Shown here one piece after another: positions 11,301-23,300 of a stretch of DNA of 64,000 nucleotides. The position numbers were made by a program, and so were the translations under genes. The notes under the pieces were generated by a model, which ran no database searches, was not told the origin of the DNA, and worked only from the letters and a program-made list of their open reading frames with translations. Source of the DNA: Chionoecetes opilio (lineage: Eukaryota > Arthropoda > Malacostraca > Decapoda > Majidae). Location: assembly GCA_016584305.1 (NCBI GenBank), contig JACEEZ010000170.1, positions 62,001 to 126,000 on the forward strand, read 5' to 3'. Numbering within the stretch: position 1 is the stretch's first letter; every line of letters starts with the position of its first letter.

Positions 11301-14300
11301 GAATGGACTAAATGAGGAGGTGATATCGGCAAAGATTGTGCGCCAGTTGAAGGAAAGACTGGATAAATGTAGACAGGCGGATTGGATCCCTTAAACCAGC
11401 CCGGGACAAAGACCTACCACCCCTACCATGCAAGGTAGGGGTGGTAGAGAAAAGGGAGAGAGAGAGATCTGAAACTGGACTGTTAATCTAGCAAAATGAG
11501 GAGGAAATGGAATAACAGACAAGGGATAACAATAAATGAAAACACACTTTGCCATTTGGGGGAAAAAATACAGAAAAATGTTTAAATGTTGAAATGATTA
11601 AAAAGAAATCCTGGAGCAAAATGAGGAAAAATGTTTATATCCTGGTCGATGCATTTCTAACGTTTTTCTTCTTTCTGTTTGACGTCAGATATTCCCATAA
11701 TATTTTATGAGGTTAGACGGCCGATGATACGCTTCCAATTATCTCTATCCTTTCCCTCTACTTCTTCAATGCCCAATGCTGCCCGATCCTCTTCAACACA
11801 CTGCCTCCATGTCTTCCTTGGCCTGCCCGGTGGACGGCGACCTGGCACTTCCACTCCAACAGCTCTCCCCAATGCCTCACCCCCTTCTCTCCTCTTCACG
11901 TGCCCAAACCACCTCAATCGCCTTACTCTCAGCACTGTACTCAGCTCTTTCAATCCACATCTTCTTGCCACCTCTTCACTGGACACTTCTTCTCTCCATT
12001 TGAACCCAGTCACATAATCCCAGCTCATTTCTAATCTTTTTCTGTAGAAAATAATAACTGCCTTATACCTTGGTTACTCAGCTTCAAAAAAAGTGCTTCA
12101 GCCTATTTTGAATGTGTGCTGCTAGACTCTTGCTCTTGGTGGACATGACGCCAATCTGACATTCCATGGATGATTTTCACAGTTTTATTCACTTTAGAAT
12201 TTAGACGTGAATGAAACTGAAAATAATCGCTGGAATGTGATCTTGCATACTCTAAAGTTTAGAGTATGCAAGACAGACTTGTACAGTAGAGTTTTTTTGT
12301 TTTTTTGTTTTGTTTTGTTTCATTCATGCCTATAGCGCCTGTAGGCAGTGACCCAGGGCTCGGATGGTAGGCCCTGGAGGTTCACTTGAGGGCTGTGATG
12401 GTTGGCCCTCGCCCATGGTGGTGCAGGCAAGATTTTTATAGTGACGCCTGTGATTGGGGGCTCATGCCGCCCCCCTGTGTCCTCCGATGCACTCGCAATC
12501 CAAGGTAAAGTTAATGGACAGGGCATGTGGGTGTTCTTAGGAAACTGAAACTGATGCTTTAATGATGATGAAGAAGATGATGAAGAGTGCTTTAGAAGTT
12601 TCATTGTATGATACCCAATTGTGCTTTGATCCCTTGAAAATATGTTGAAATATAATGGCTCAACATGGATTAGATGTTTGAAAAACCCCCAGCTATCTTT
12701 CACTTGCCTCTGGCTGAGCAAACAAGTCAAAGGAACTACCAGTGTCAACACATGATGATTTAATGGTACAATCTGATGGCTTGTATTCTTTTGGTACTGC
12801 ATCCTGATGTGCAACAATACTGTGAAGTTCATCCAGATGTGGCTGTGAAGCGTTGTGAGCATCCCTTCCATTGTCTTGTGTTTGGTGTTGATCCCTTGGT
12901 AATGATGACGACTTCCTTATTTAGTCTTCGAGGAGGTGATCCTGGAGTAGCCGTCACAGCTTGTTTCGTTGTAATGTTGCCAGTGGCCATTATTGCCATA
13001 GGAGGTGCCTTTGCATCATCACCACCACCACCTTGGTTCTCAGCTGCTGCCAGTGTAGCTGTCCAGGATGCATTGCCAGGACCTTGGGTTGTTTCCGTTG
13101 TAGATTCCACTGTCATGGTACCACTGTCTTCTGTGTGTGTGGCTGCCACTGTCAATGCTGGCACTTGACACTCCCCACCCAGTTTGGGATTTTGGAGCAT
13201 TGTCCCGCCTCCTTGTAAGAGCTTTCTCTTCCTGATTGAATCCTTCTCTGCACCTCCTGGAACCTTTCTCTTCTCCATTTTCATACCAAATTCTGAAACA
13301 CCCACAAACTCTGTATGACAACAGTCACATATACAGCAATATCACAAGCAACTGTGTTTTATAGAAACATGCAGCATGCCGTGACAAAAGCACACCTGTA
13401 TGCATTAATGCACTTATTCTGAAGGTATAATAGTTACATCACTGACGGTGTACTTGAATATGTCAGTCTAGGACAGCGGTTCTTGACCCGGGGGGTAATT
13501 ACCAAGGGGGGCGTGAACCTAGAGAGAAAAAGGAAGAACTGTCAATTATTTCATTACACATGATCTAACAAAATATACTGGAAATGGAGGTCCTGTATAC
13601 AGGGAGGTCCTGAAGATACGAGCAGTTAGGTGCCACCTGGCATACTCATAAAGCGAAATCTCGTATAACGAAACACATAACTAATGGTTAAATATAGGTT
13701 TGGTTCCAGGACCCCATCAATTAAGAAAAGAAAAAAAACAAAAACATGTTTTTCAAGCTAAAATAAACTATAGCAAACACAACAAACACACAGCGTCTAT
13801 ATTACCCACACTGTACTACCTGTTCTGTAGAAAAAGCTTCTGAAAGAGAAAATACAAAAAAAATAACTAACTGAAAACATTAATTAAACATAAAACATAA
13901 ATGATGTCATCAAAGCTCATCATCATTTCACCAGCCAATGACAAACTGTTTTTAAAACTTCTCGGACCAACCCCAAAGTCAGCGAGACTATTTCCGGGCA
14001 AGAATGGCATGCCAGACTGCCTCTCCGCCCTCTTTTCCCCGTCATCCCAAACTAATTCTCGTTTTTTTTGGGAATGCTTGCGTTTTTAAAGGAGTTTTAA
14101 TGTATCAGATAGTAAGATATATAAAGTATAAAGCCTGTGTTGCTAGTGTTTTGGTGTTAGAAGGTGTGTATGGGGGTTTGAAATAGTGAATATTTGTGTT
14201 AGGGGGCGGTGGGGCAAGAATTTCTCCGTCACTCACTGCCCCAGCAGTCACCTCATCATAACATCTTTAAATCACCCTATTTAAGGTGACACACGGTGCT

Positions 14301-17300
14301 ACATTGAGTTAGATAAGACACGTGTATAAAAACATCTCACCAATAATCACTATGTTGTATAATAACGAGTAATAAGACGTTTAAGCCTGCCCAAACCTAC
14401 AGTGGCGGAGGAGCTGGCGGCTCCAGCGGCCAGCCGCCACTCAAAACTTTTGAGTAAAAACCTCTGTCATCCGCCTCACCTGTGCCTTCCTGAAGAAGAC
14501 AGTCAGCTCCCACGGCCTGTGATTAGCCCCCTAGGATATCACCAGGGATCATAGGATTCCTCAAGGGGTTCTCGCTCCCCTACTAAATATTACCAAAGAC
14601 ATCTATCTCCCTTGGTCTAGTGGTGTGATATCCCCTCACGGCTTCTGGGCTGGCTATGTTGCTCTGCTGCTGCCAAAGGCCGCACTGCCAACGTGGATGA
14701 GTCCCTTGCTTATTTCCATCTTTTACTCATATATATGAATGATACCCATCAAATGCAATCATATGTCTACATCACCTAGGAAATGATATTTCTAGCATAC
14801 AAATCAATAATAACGAGCCTGAGACTTTGTACTTTCTAATACAGTCTCGAGCACGTTGGCAGTCTGCACGTGATTCAGATGATTATCGTACACCTGTAGT
14901 AAAATCATTAGTCAGTAAATGTTTATAATTTAGTAATAACTTGTAATATTTAGTCAATAACAATTGGTATTTTACTACCCAGTGTGAATGTCGTAACATG
15001 GGATTTTCGATCTCGTATATGAAAATAGGAACCTAATTTCACATCTCTTCATCGTGATTCTCGTATATCGAATGCTCTATAACGGGACCTCCCGTACAAG
15101 GTGTTTATGAATAATTATGTCCACAATAGTAGTGCGAAGAACAAATTTTTAGGGTGTTGAGGAAAATGTATACAGTAAATGCTCTCTAATTTGAACTAAT
15201 TGGGGGGAGACCTGGGTCAAATTAGCCGAAAGTTTGAATTATCCTATGGTTACGGTGACGTAGGCATACAGTATGCCGAGTGCAAGCTACCCCAGCACTA
15301 CAGATCTGGGAGGTGGATCGCTACTGAATTGCCAGCTCGCGCCACAATAATGGAATATAAACAAAGGGCACAGAAAGCCTCTCCTCTTCTTGCCTCCTTA
15401 ATATTTATTTCCTGCTGCTATAACTATCTGCTGCATCATATACACGGTCATCAGCAAGTTATTCTTCAACAATAAGAATAGCCACAGAGATATATTTCGG
15501 CAGCTGCTATCTTGGTAGCAATGTAAATTGTGAAGCGTTCAGTAGGGAGGGTGCGGGGGGGGGGTGACTGCTACTGAACGCAGCCCTGGCAGGTGTCACT
15601 TTGGGGATTTGTAAGGTAAGGTCTTCAGTGCTTGAGGTGCTTAATGTGTTGGAGGTGATGTGGAGGCTGGCTGACGAAGTGGATGGCACAGAGGAGGTGG
15701 AAGATGCTGCAGAAAACTGAAAATTTGAACAATGTGCAGACAGAATTATGTTAAATTGGAAAGTTGTTGAAAAATTTGAACTTGGCCTATCCGAAGCTCA
15801 AATCATATGGGTTCGAATTAGAGAGGGTCACTGAATATATATATATATATGATTGGCCTTCTAAAGAAATTAACATTAATTAATTTATTTTATACTATTG
15901 CGTCATATCATATAATACCGTAATAGGATAATTCAAAGCATGTACAATTATATACTCATGGAAATATATGACTACCATCACCAGTGATGGTAGTCATTTT
16001 GACTTTTTTTTTTGACATCACCATTTGATGGTAGTCGGTTTGATAACTGGTCTGTATTCTGGGACTGAGAGTGCTGTGAAGTGTGGGGCAGGTGTATCCA
16101 GCTTCTTTCCTGTGAATACAGGAGTGAGTGCGTCCTTGCCCCATCACTTTTCAACGCTTGTATGGACTGGGTATTGGACAAGGTTGTAGATCAAAGTGAT
16201 TGTGGAGCATCCCTCAGCAACACCAAGATCACTGATCTTGTTTTTGCCGATGATGCAGTAATCTTTGCTGAGTCGCTGGAGGTCCTGGTGATGGCTCTCG
16301 AGGCGTTGCACGAGGAGGCAAAGCCTTTGTAACTTGAGGTCTCCTGGCCCAAGACCAAGGTCCAGGTGTTTGGAGACTTACTAGATGAAGCAGTACAGTC
16401 TATTCATGCGTGTGGCGAGGACATTGAGATCTTGGAAAGTTTTACATACCTTGGTAGCGCAGTCCATAATGACGGCGGTCACGTCAAGAAGCCTTACGGC
16501 GGATTGGCATAGCCCACGGTGTTTATGGACTCGCTCAGCGGGAGTATTTGGGTTGTCGGTTACCTGTGCAGGAGGACAAAGATCCGGATCTTCAAGTCGC
16601 TTGTGATCCCTGTCTTACTCTATGGTTGTGAGACATGGACACTAAATAGTGACTTGAAGAGACGAATCAATGCCTTTGGTAATAAGTGTCTTCGCAGAAT
16701 CATGGGGTATCGCTGGGATGATTACGTGTCAAATCAGCGATTGCACCGTGAGACTGAATCGAGGCCTATTACCTGCATAGTCCGTCAGCGGCAACTTGGC
16801 TATATGGGCATGTGGCACGCTACCCTGAAACCGATCCTTCCCATCGGGTTGTATCTGTAAGAGACAATTCCGCGTGGAGGAGGCCAAGGGGGCCCCACAA
16901 GGCTCGTGGCTGGGGCAAGTTGATGTTTCTTGTCGAGAGCTGCTTGGTATAGGAAAGGAGCCTGCATGGAAACTCGCGCGTGGTGACCCCCGGGAGTGGC
17001 GTCGTAGGGTGGGCGAGGCGACGCGCCCCCCGGCGTATGCCCCCAATGATTGATTGATTGATTTGATCACCAGTGAATGCCTCGCTGATGTGCAGTTGCC
17101 AGGCTTTGCCAGCTGATGAAAGATTCTGAAAACTGTGACAATACTTAAGACAGTCAACTATTCATTCATTACTTACAAAATAATATTGTCAGGACTTTTA
17201 TAGAAGATGAGTGAATGAGACAATGCAAACACATCAACCTGTGAGAAATATATATGTGAGATGTAGAAGTGTGAAGCATGTAATGTTGTTTACTTTCAGT

Positions 17301-20300
17301 GATTCCAGTGGTGATTCCAGTGCAAGATCCTCCAATGAAAACTGTAAGTATTGCTTAATTATCTTGAGGTGCTTCTTTGCAAGGCCTGTGTGAACTTTAC
17401 CATGATCGCAGGCATGGGTGGGTGGAAAGAATCATTGACACTTTCCCTTCTTGCAGGTTTGTCACCACATTCCCCCCCAGCCTACCAGGAGGGAAGCACC
17501 CCATCCGATGACAGTGTGGTGTTTCAGGACACCGGGCCCGGGGAGGCGGTGGCTCTGCCTCTCCCTCCCATCACCCAGGCCAGCCAACAGCAGTCCAAAC
17601 AGACCCAAAGCAACACTAGCTCACAGGAGAGTGCCGGAGTTAATGGTTCACTTTCGCCCTATAAGCCACAGCTGCAACTCAGAAATGTCCTTTATATTCA
17701 GATGAGGCTGTGTGGACAGTCTTTAAGGAAGTGGATGAACAATAGGAACGCCAGTAAATCCCCTGTGATAGTGGAGAGTGGGTGTTTGAGATTTACCATC
17801 AAGTAGTGGAGGCCGTGTGTTACATCCACCAGAAAGGATTTATGCACCGGGACATTAAGGTGAGTCTTGTGGTGCTTCTTCACATCACATTAGTCATAGT
17901 CTCTTGAATGAAAGTGTGTCGCAATCATAGATTATAAACCCTGCAGGAGTTACTCATAAAAGAGTCGTAGCTAGTAGTCTATTCTCTGCTGATGCCTGTT
18001 CTTTGGAACTCTCAAGGGAACTTTCTGCCACAGCACAAGTCTTCATTTGGGTCTGTCCATGTGCCTCATTCTCACTCCTACAATCCCTCTCACTCTTACA
18101 ATCCCTCTCACTCTTACAATCCCCCTCACTCTTACAATCCCACTCACTCTTACAATCCACTCACTCTACAATCCCTCTCACTCTTACAATCCCCCTCACT
18201 CTTACAATCCCACTCACTCTTACAATCCCTCTCACTCTTACAATCCCTCTCACTCTTAAACCCTCACTCTTGAATCCCACTCACTCTTACAATCCCTCTC
18301 ACTTACAATCCCTCTCACTCTTACAATCCCTCTCACTCTTACAATCCCCCTCACTCTTACAATCCCACTCAATCATTACAATCCTGTCACTTTACAATCG
18401 AGTCTCACTCTTACAACCCTTCGCTTTACAATCCCCTCACTCTTACAATCCCACTCAGTTTAAATCCTCACTTACATCTCTCAACTCTACAATCAACCAT
18501 CTACCGACATCTTACAATCCCCTCAGCTGTAAAATCCCCTCACATCTTACAATCCCACTCACTCTACATCCCTCTCCATCTTACAATCCCTCACCAAGCT
18601 GGGCACTAAATATTGAATGTATGTTAACTAACTCATGGGAGAATGTTTTAAATACTAAATACACTTTACGAATGTATTTAAATCTAAATACATCAATTGT
18701 ATTTAATACGGAGGTCCGGTTATACGAGCATTCGTATAACAGCATCCGGATGTACGAATGTGTAACTTAGGGTTATTTTCAAAACGAGATTGAAATCCCC
18801 AAAGTTCACCGACTTCAACAGGGTGAGTAAAATTCTAAGTTCAAATGCCGCACACACTCCCAGGCTGGCAAAGGGGGATTGGTGACCCCAGGAGGTCACC
18901 CTAGCACCTGAAGGGTAATTAAGCATATGGCGCGCTGACATTGGGGTAATAGCAGGTGTGCGGCCCCAACCTTGGGACCGCAGTCAGGTCACCCTTAGCA
19001 AGGCGTGACCTGAAGGGTAATTAAGCATATGGCGCGGCCTGACCTTTAGGGGTAATTAGCAGGTGTGCAGCCCCAACCTTGGGACCTCAGTCATGTCACC
19101 CTTAGCAAGGCGTGACCTGAAGGGTAATTAAGCATATGGCGCGGCCTGACCTTTAGGGGTAATTAGCAGGTGTGCGGCTCCAACCTTGGAACCGCTACAC
19201 TACCTTCTCTTGTATCACGCGGCGTCCCCTACATTACAACGTCTTTTTTGCTTGTTATGCATGTTTTATGTTTAATTAATGTGCAGTTGTTATTTTGTGT
19301 GCTATTTTCTCTTTCAGAATGCTTTTTCTACAGAATAGGTAGTACAGTGTGGGTAATATAGACGCTGTGTGTTTGTTGTGTTTGCTGTAGTTTATTTTAG
19401 CTTGAAAAACATGTCTTTCTTTTTTTTTCTTTTTTTTTATTGATGGGGTCCTGGAACCAAACCTATATTTTACCATTAGTTATGTGTTTCGTTATACGAG
19501 ATTTCGCTTTACGAGTATGCCAGGTGGAACCTAACTGCTCGTTTCTTCGGGACCTCCCTGTACATCATCGAGATTTTCGAGGGAGAGCCGCTGCTTACGA
19601 AAAAAATCCTTACATGAAAAAAAGCCTTTCATGTCTTCTTTGATCTTATCCTTAGCCTTGATAAGATCATGAATTGTACTGATTTTATATTTCTCCATCA
19701 GCTGGCCCCTGCATGACCCTTGCTCAAATTCTTGAATAATCTTCCACTTTACACTAATGGAGAGTCTTTCTCTTTCCTTTGCCTGAAGTAGTAGGGGTAC
19801 CTGAATTTGAAGCCATTCTTGATGGTAGGAAGGTAGGTAGGTCACACATGGAACGAGAGGTAACGCGAGAGAGCTACGGTGAAGGAAAACCGCTCGGTAT
19901 AAACACTGAATTCAAACTGAGAGAGGGTGAGGCGGGCCGGCCGGGCAAACATGATCCAGCCTGCGGCTCCCTCGTGACGGCTGGCAGTCGACCAGAATTC
20001 TCCCTAATATAACGGAATAAATCAGTTTTATTCGAGAGAAATCCAGTAGCCATTGGCCATCCGTTATATTTGGGTCCATTATAGCGAGGGTTTACTTTAC
20101 CTAACGAGCCATCAGCCCATCCATGTCCGACACGAGGCGTCCATCTGCTGCTCGGATAGCACTCGCCCGAGATGGAGACTTTGCCTCGCCCTCGACTTCC
20201 TCAGCGAAACTCCTGACATACCTCTCCTTGTCTCTCCCCAGAAGGGTTCTAGTCCGGCGTGACAGAGCCCTGTGCTGGTCTTGGTTCCCAGCCAGCCTGG

Positions 20301-23300
20301 CAGAGCAACTCTCCTTGATATTCTCCAGCATCTCCTTCGAGACAAAACGACGCCTTGGCCTCGGGCGCTCCCCAATACACTCCTTGGCAGCCTGTAGAGT
20401 TTCACGTTTGAAGGTATCCCTCAGTTCTACAGGGTCCTCGAGGGTGCCGAGCACATTGAACCGATTTGAGACTGCCACCGCATACTCATGGGCACATGTC
20501 AAGTCCTTCAGCTTCTCAAGATGAAACACAGGATGGTTACCTCTTGAGATTCTTCTCGACTTGACATGAAGATTTAGTGTAGCAACAAGTCTGTGATCAG
20601 CTGCAAAGAACTCGGTGCCCTGGTAAACCCTGCAGTTCTGGAGGATCCTCCAACGAGTACTAACTAGGATGTGGTCGATCTCCTTAGCTACCCCTCCGGC
20701 ATTACTATACCATGTCCATTAGGGTGCCAATAGCGCATATAGGTAAATTTAAAACTTGATATTTTTTAACGGCCCTTAGTGGGATACTGTGTAGTAATGA
20801 GAAAACCTCTCATGCAAAATTTGAAGCGAATCGGTTTATATTTAGAGGTGGCGCAAGTGAATTGAAACCTGTACTATGTGTACTATGTGATTATACCTGT
20901 TCCGAAGTCTGAAAGGCTAGGGTTCTAAATCACCCATTTCATTTTCAGAATGGCTCATTCATGCGCAGCTACGACTGTTTGGCTGGTGGGACAGCCAAAC
21001 CCCAACCCCATCATCGGAGCCAAACTCCCCTCTCGTGGCGACGTGCTCAAGCGGGCTTTCTACTTCCACAACGTGGAAAAGAAAACCGTCGCCACCAGCG
21101 CCGCGGCCACTGTCCAAGAGGTGCTAAGGTTCTGGGAGACCGCGAGGATCCCAACGATGACGGCAAAAAGTGCCATTCGCAAGGTGGAGGTCTTGTTCAA
21201 GGACTGGAAGGCGCTCGTGAAGAGCAAGGGAAGAGCGACGAACAAGACGAAGGAGGAAGAGTTTCAAGAGGCCCTCTGCGACCTCTTCGACGTTGCCCAC
21301 GCCGACGCGATGACCCTGATGACGATCCCGGCTGATCGCGAGTTCCTAGCGGCGCAACGCGAGAAGGGTCGCCCAGGGAGCTGACAGGGTGCTGGAGCGC
21401 CGAGTTCAGCGCCGGGAGATGACAGTGGCGGCAGAGAAGCGATCACGAGAAGCCTCGACGTCGCAGCTGGACGAACGCGTGGTGCTCGCGTCCTCCTCCT
21501 CCTCATCCTCCTCCTCGGTTGAGTCCAGTCCGGCACGTGGCGGGGCGGCTGCTACCGCTGAGCCGACCAGTGCAAGCCCTCCGAAGCGACGAGCGCGGGG
21601 GTCACAGGTCGTGCTCTCCCAGGAGTTAGCGAGCGCCCTCGACCGGACCGGCGTGAGCGACCGCAAACCGCTCCGCATCGTCGCGGCGACCGCCAGTATC
21701 CTCGGCCACAATCCTCAGGAGCTGATTCTGAATGCCAAGAGCATCCGGCAGGCTCGCGCTGGCTATCGGTCCCAGCTGGCCGCGGAAGTCAAGACAACCT
21801 TCGTCCCTGACACACCTCTTACCGTTCACTGGGACGGGAAGATCCTGCCGGATTGCGACGGTACGCGGGTGGATCGGCTGGCTATCCTCGTCTCCGGCGA
21901 CGGCGTCCAGAAGCTCATTGGCGTTCCCAAGCTGGCAAGTGGGACTGGAGAGGCGATGGCGAGCGCCGTGGCTGAAGCGCTCGACGACTGGGGGCTCGCA
22001 GAGCGTGTGGTGGCTATGTCGTTCGATACGACCACCGCCAACACTGGAGCCCTCGCCGGTGCCTGCACCCTGCTGGAGCAGAAGCTTGGTCGGCGTCTGC
22101 TAAGCCTCGCCTGACGGCACCATGTACACGAGCTGGTGCTGGAGAAGGCGTTCTCTATCTGCATGGGGCCGTCGTCGGGTCCTGACATCGGCGTCTTCAA
22201 CCGATTCAAGGAACGGTGGGCTTTCATCGACCAGAGCCAGCCGGAGCCGCCAACGCCCGACGAGCTGCCGCCCACCCTCCTGAACAAGCGGGACACACTT
22301 CTGCAGGAGTGGGCCGCGCTGTTCAACACCAGCCACCCGCGGGACGACTACAAGGAGATGCTGGAGCTCTTCATCGTCCTGCTGGGTGGCGAGGGCGACG
22401 TCCCGAAGGTGAAGTTCCGGCAACCGGGCGCCATGCACCGCGCGCGCTGGATGGCGCGTGCCATCTACGCGGCAAAGATTACGCTGTTCGCCGCCCAACT
22501 GGGGGAGCTCTGCTCGCTGCGCGAGCTGTCCAGCCTCCGCCGGTTCACCTTCTTCGTCGCTGAGGTCTACGTGACCCGCTGGTTCGAGGCGCCCGTGGCC
22601 GCCTTCGCGCCGGCGAATGACTTGAAACTGGCTGCCGACCTAAGCGATTTCCACGACGCTGAGATCGGCAAGGCGTGCGTGAAGACCTTCTCCCGGCACT
22701 TCTGGTACCTGAGCGAGCCACTGGTCGCCATGGCTCTCTTCGACCACCGCTTGCCAACCGCCGAGAAGAAGGCGCTGGCGGAAGCGATGCAGCGGGAAAA
22801 AGTATCCGAGGAACCGCCGAAGCGCATCACCGTCTCCGACGCCCGCCTCGCCTCGTCCACGCTAGCGTCGTTCGGAAGCCGGGCGTCCGGCGCCCTCCTC
22901 GACGCCGTCGGAGCGGAGAGGGCGTTCCTCTCGAAGGGCGCCGGAGGAGTGGCCGAGTGACACGGGGTTCGTCGCGGCGTCTCGGCGCGTCACGAGCCTA
23001 CACGTCACCAACGACACAGCAGAGCGAGGGGTGGCGCTGTTCCAGTCCTTCAACCTCAGCCTGACGAAGAACGAGGATCAGCGCCAATTCCTCTTGCAGG
23101 TCGTCGAGAGGCACCGTCGACAACAGCCAGGAACATCGAAGGCTTCCTTCCCTTCCCCGGCCAAGCGGAAGACAATGAGTGGCATGGGCAACCATGATAC
23201 TCCAGGGGCCCTGGGGGCCCCTGGAGTATCATGGTTCCTGAGTACTCGCTTCTGAACGAGCGAGGGGGACCAGCAGCCTCAGCTGGAGGAAGGGGAGGTC

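Noticed and set aside
11414..11447. Possible microRNA hairpin
   Set aside because: The stem is only 14 bp and lies in a LINE 3' region; too short for a precursor.
18003..18770. ORF of 255 codons rich in SYNPSH/LLQSLS
   Set aside because: Created by the 18-bp minisatellite; there is no codon bias or domain.
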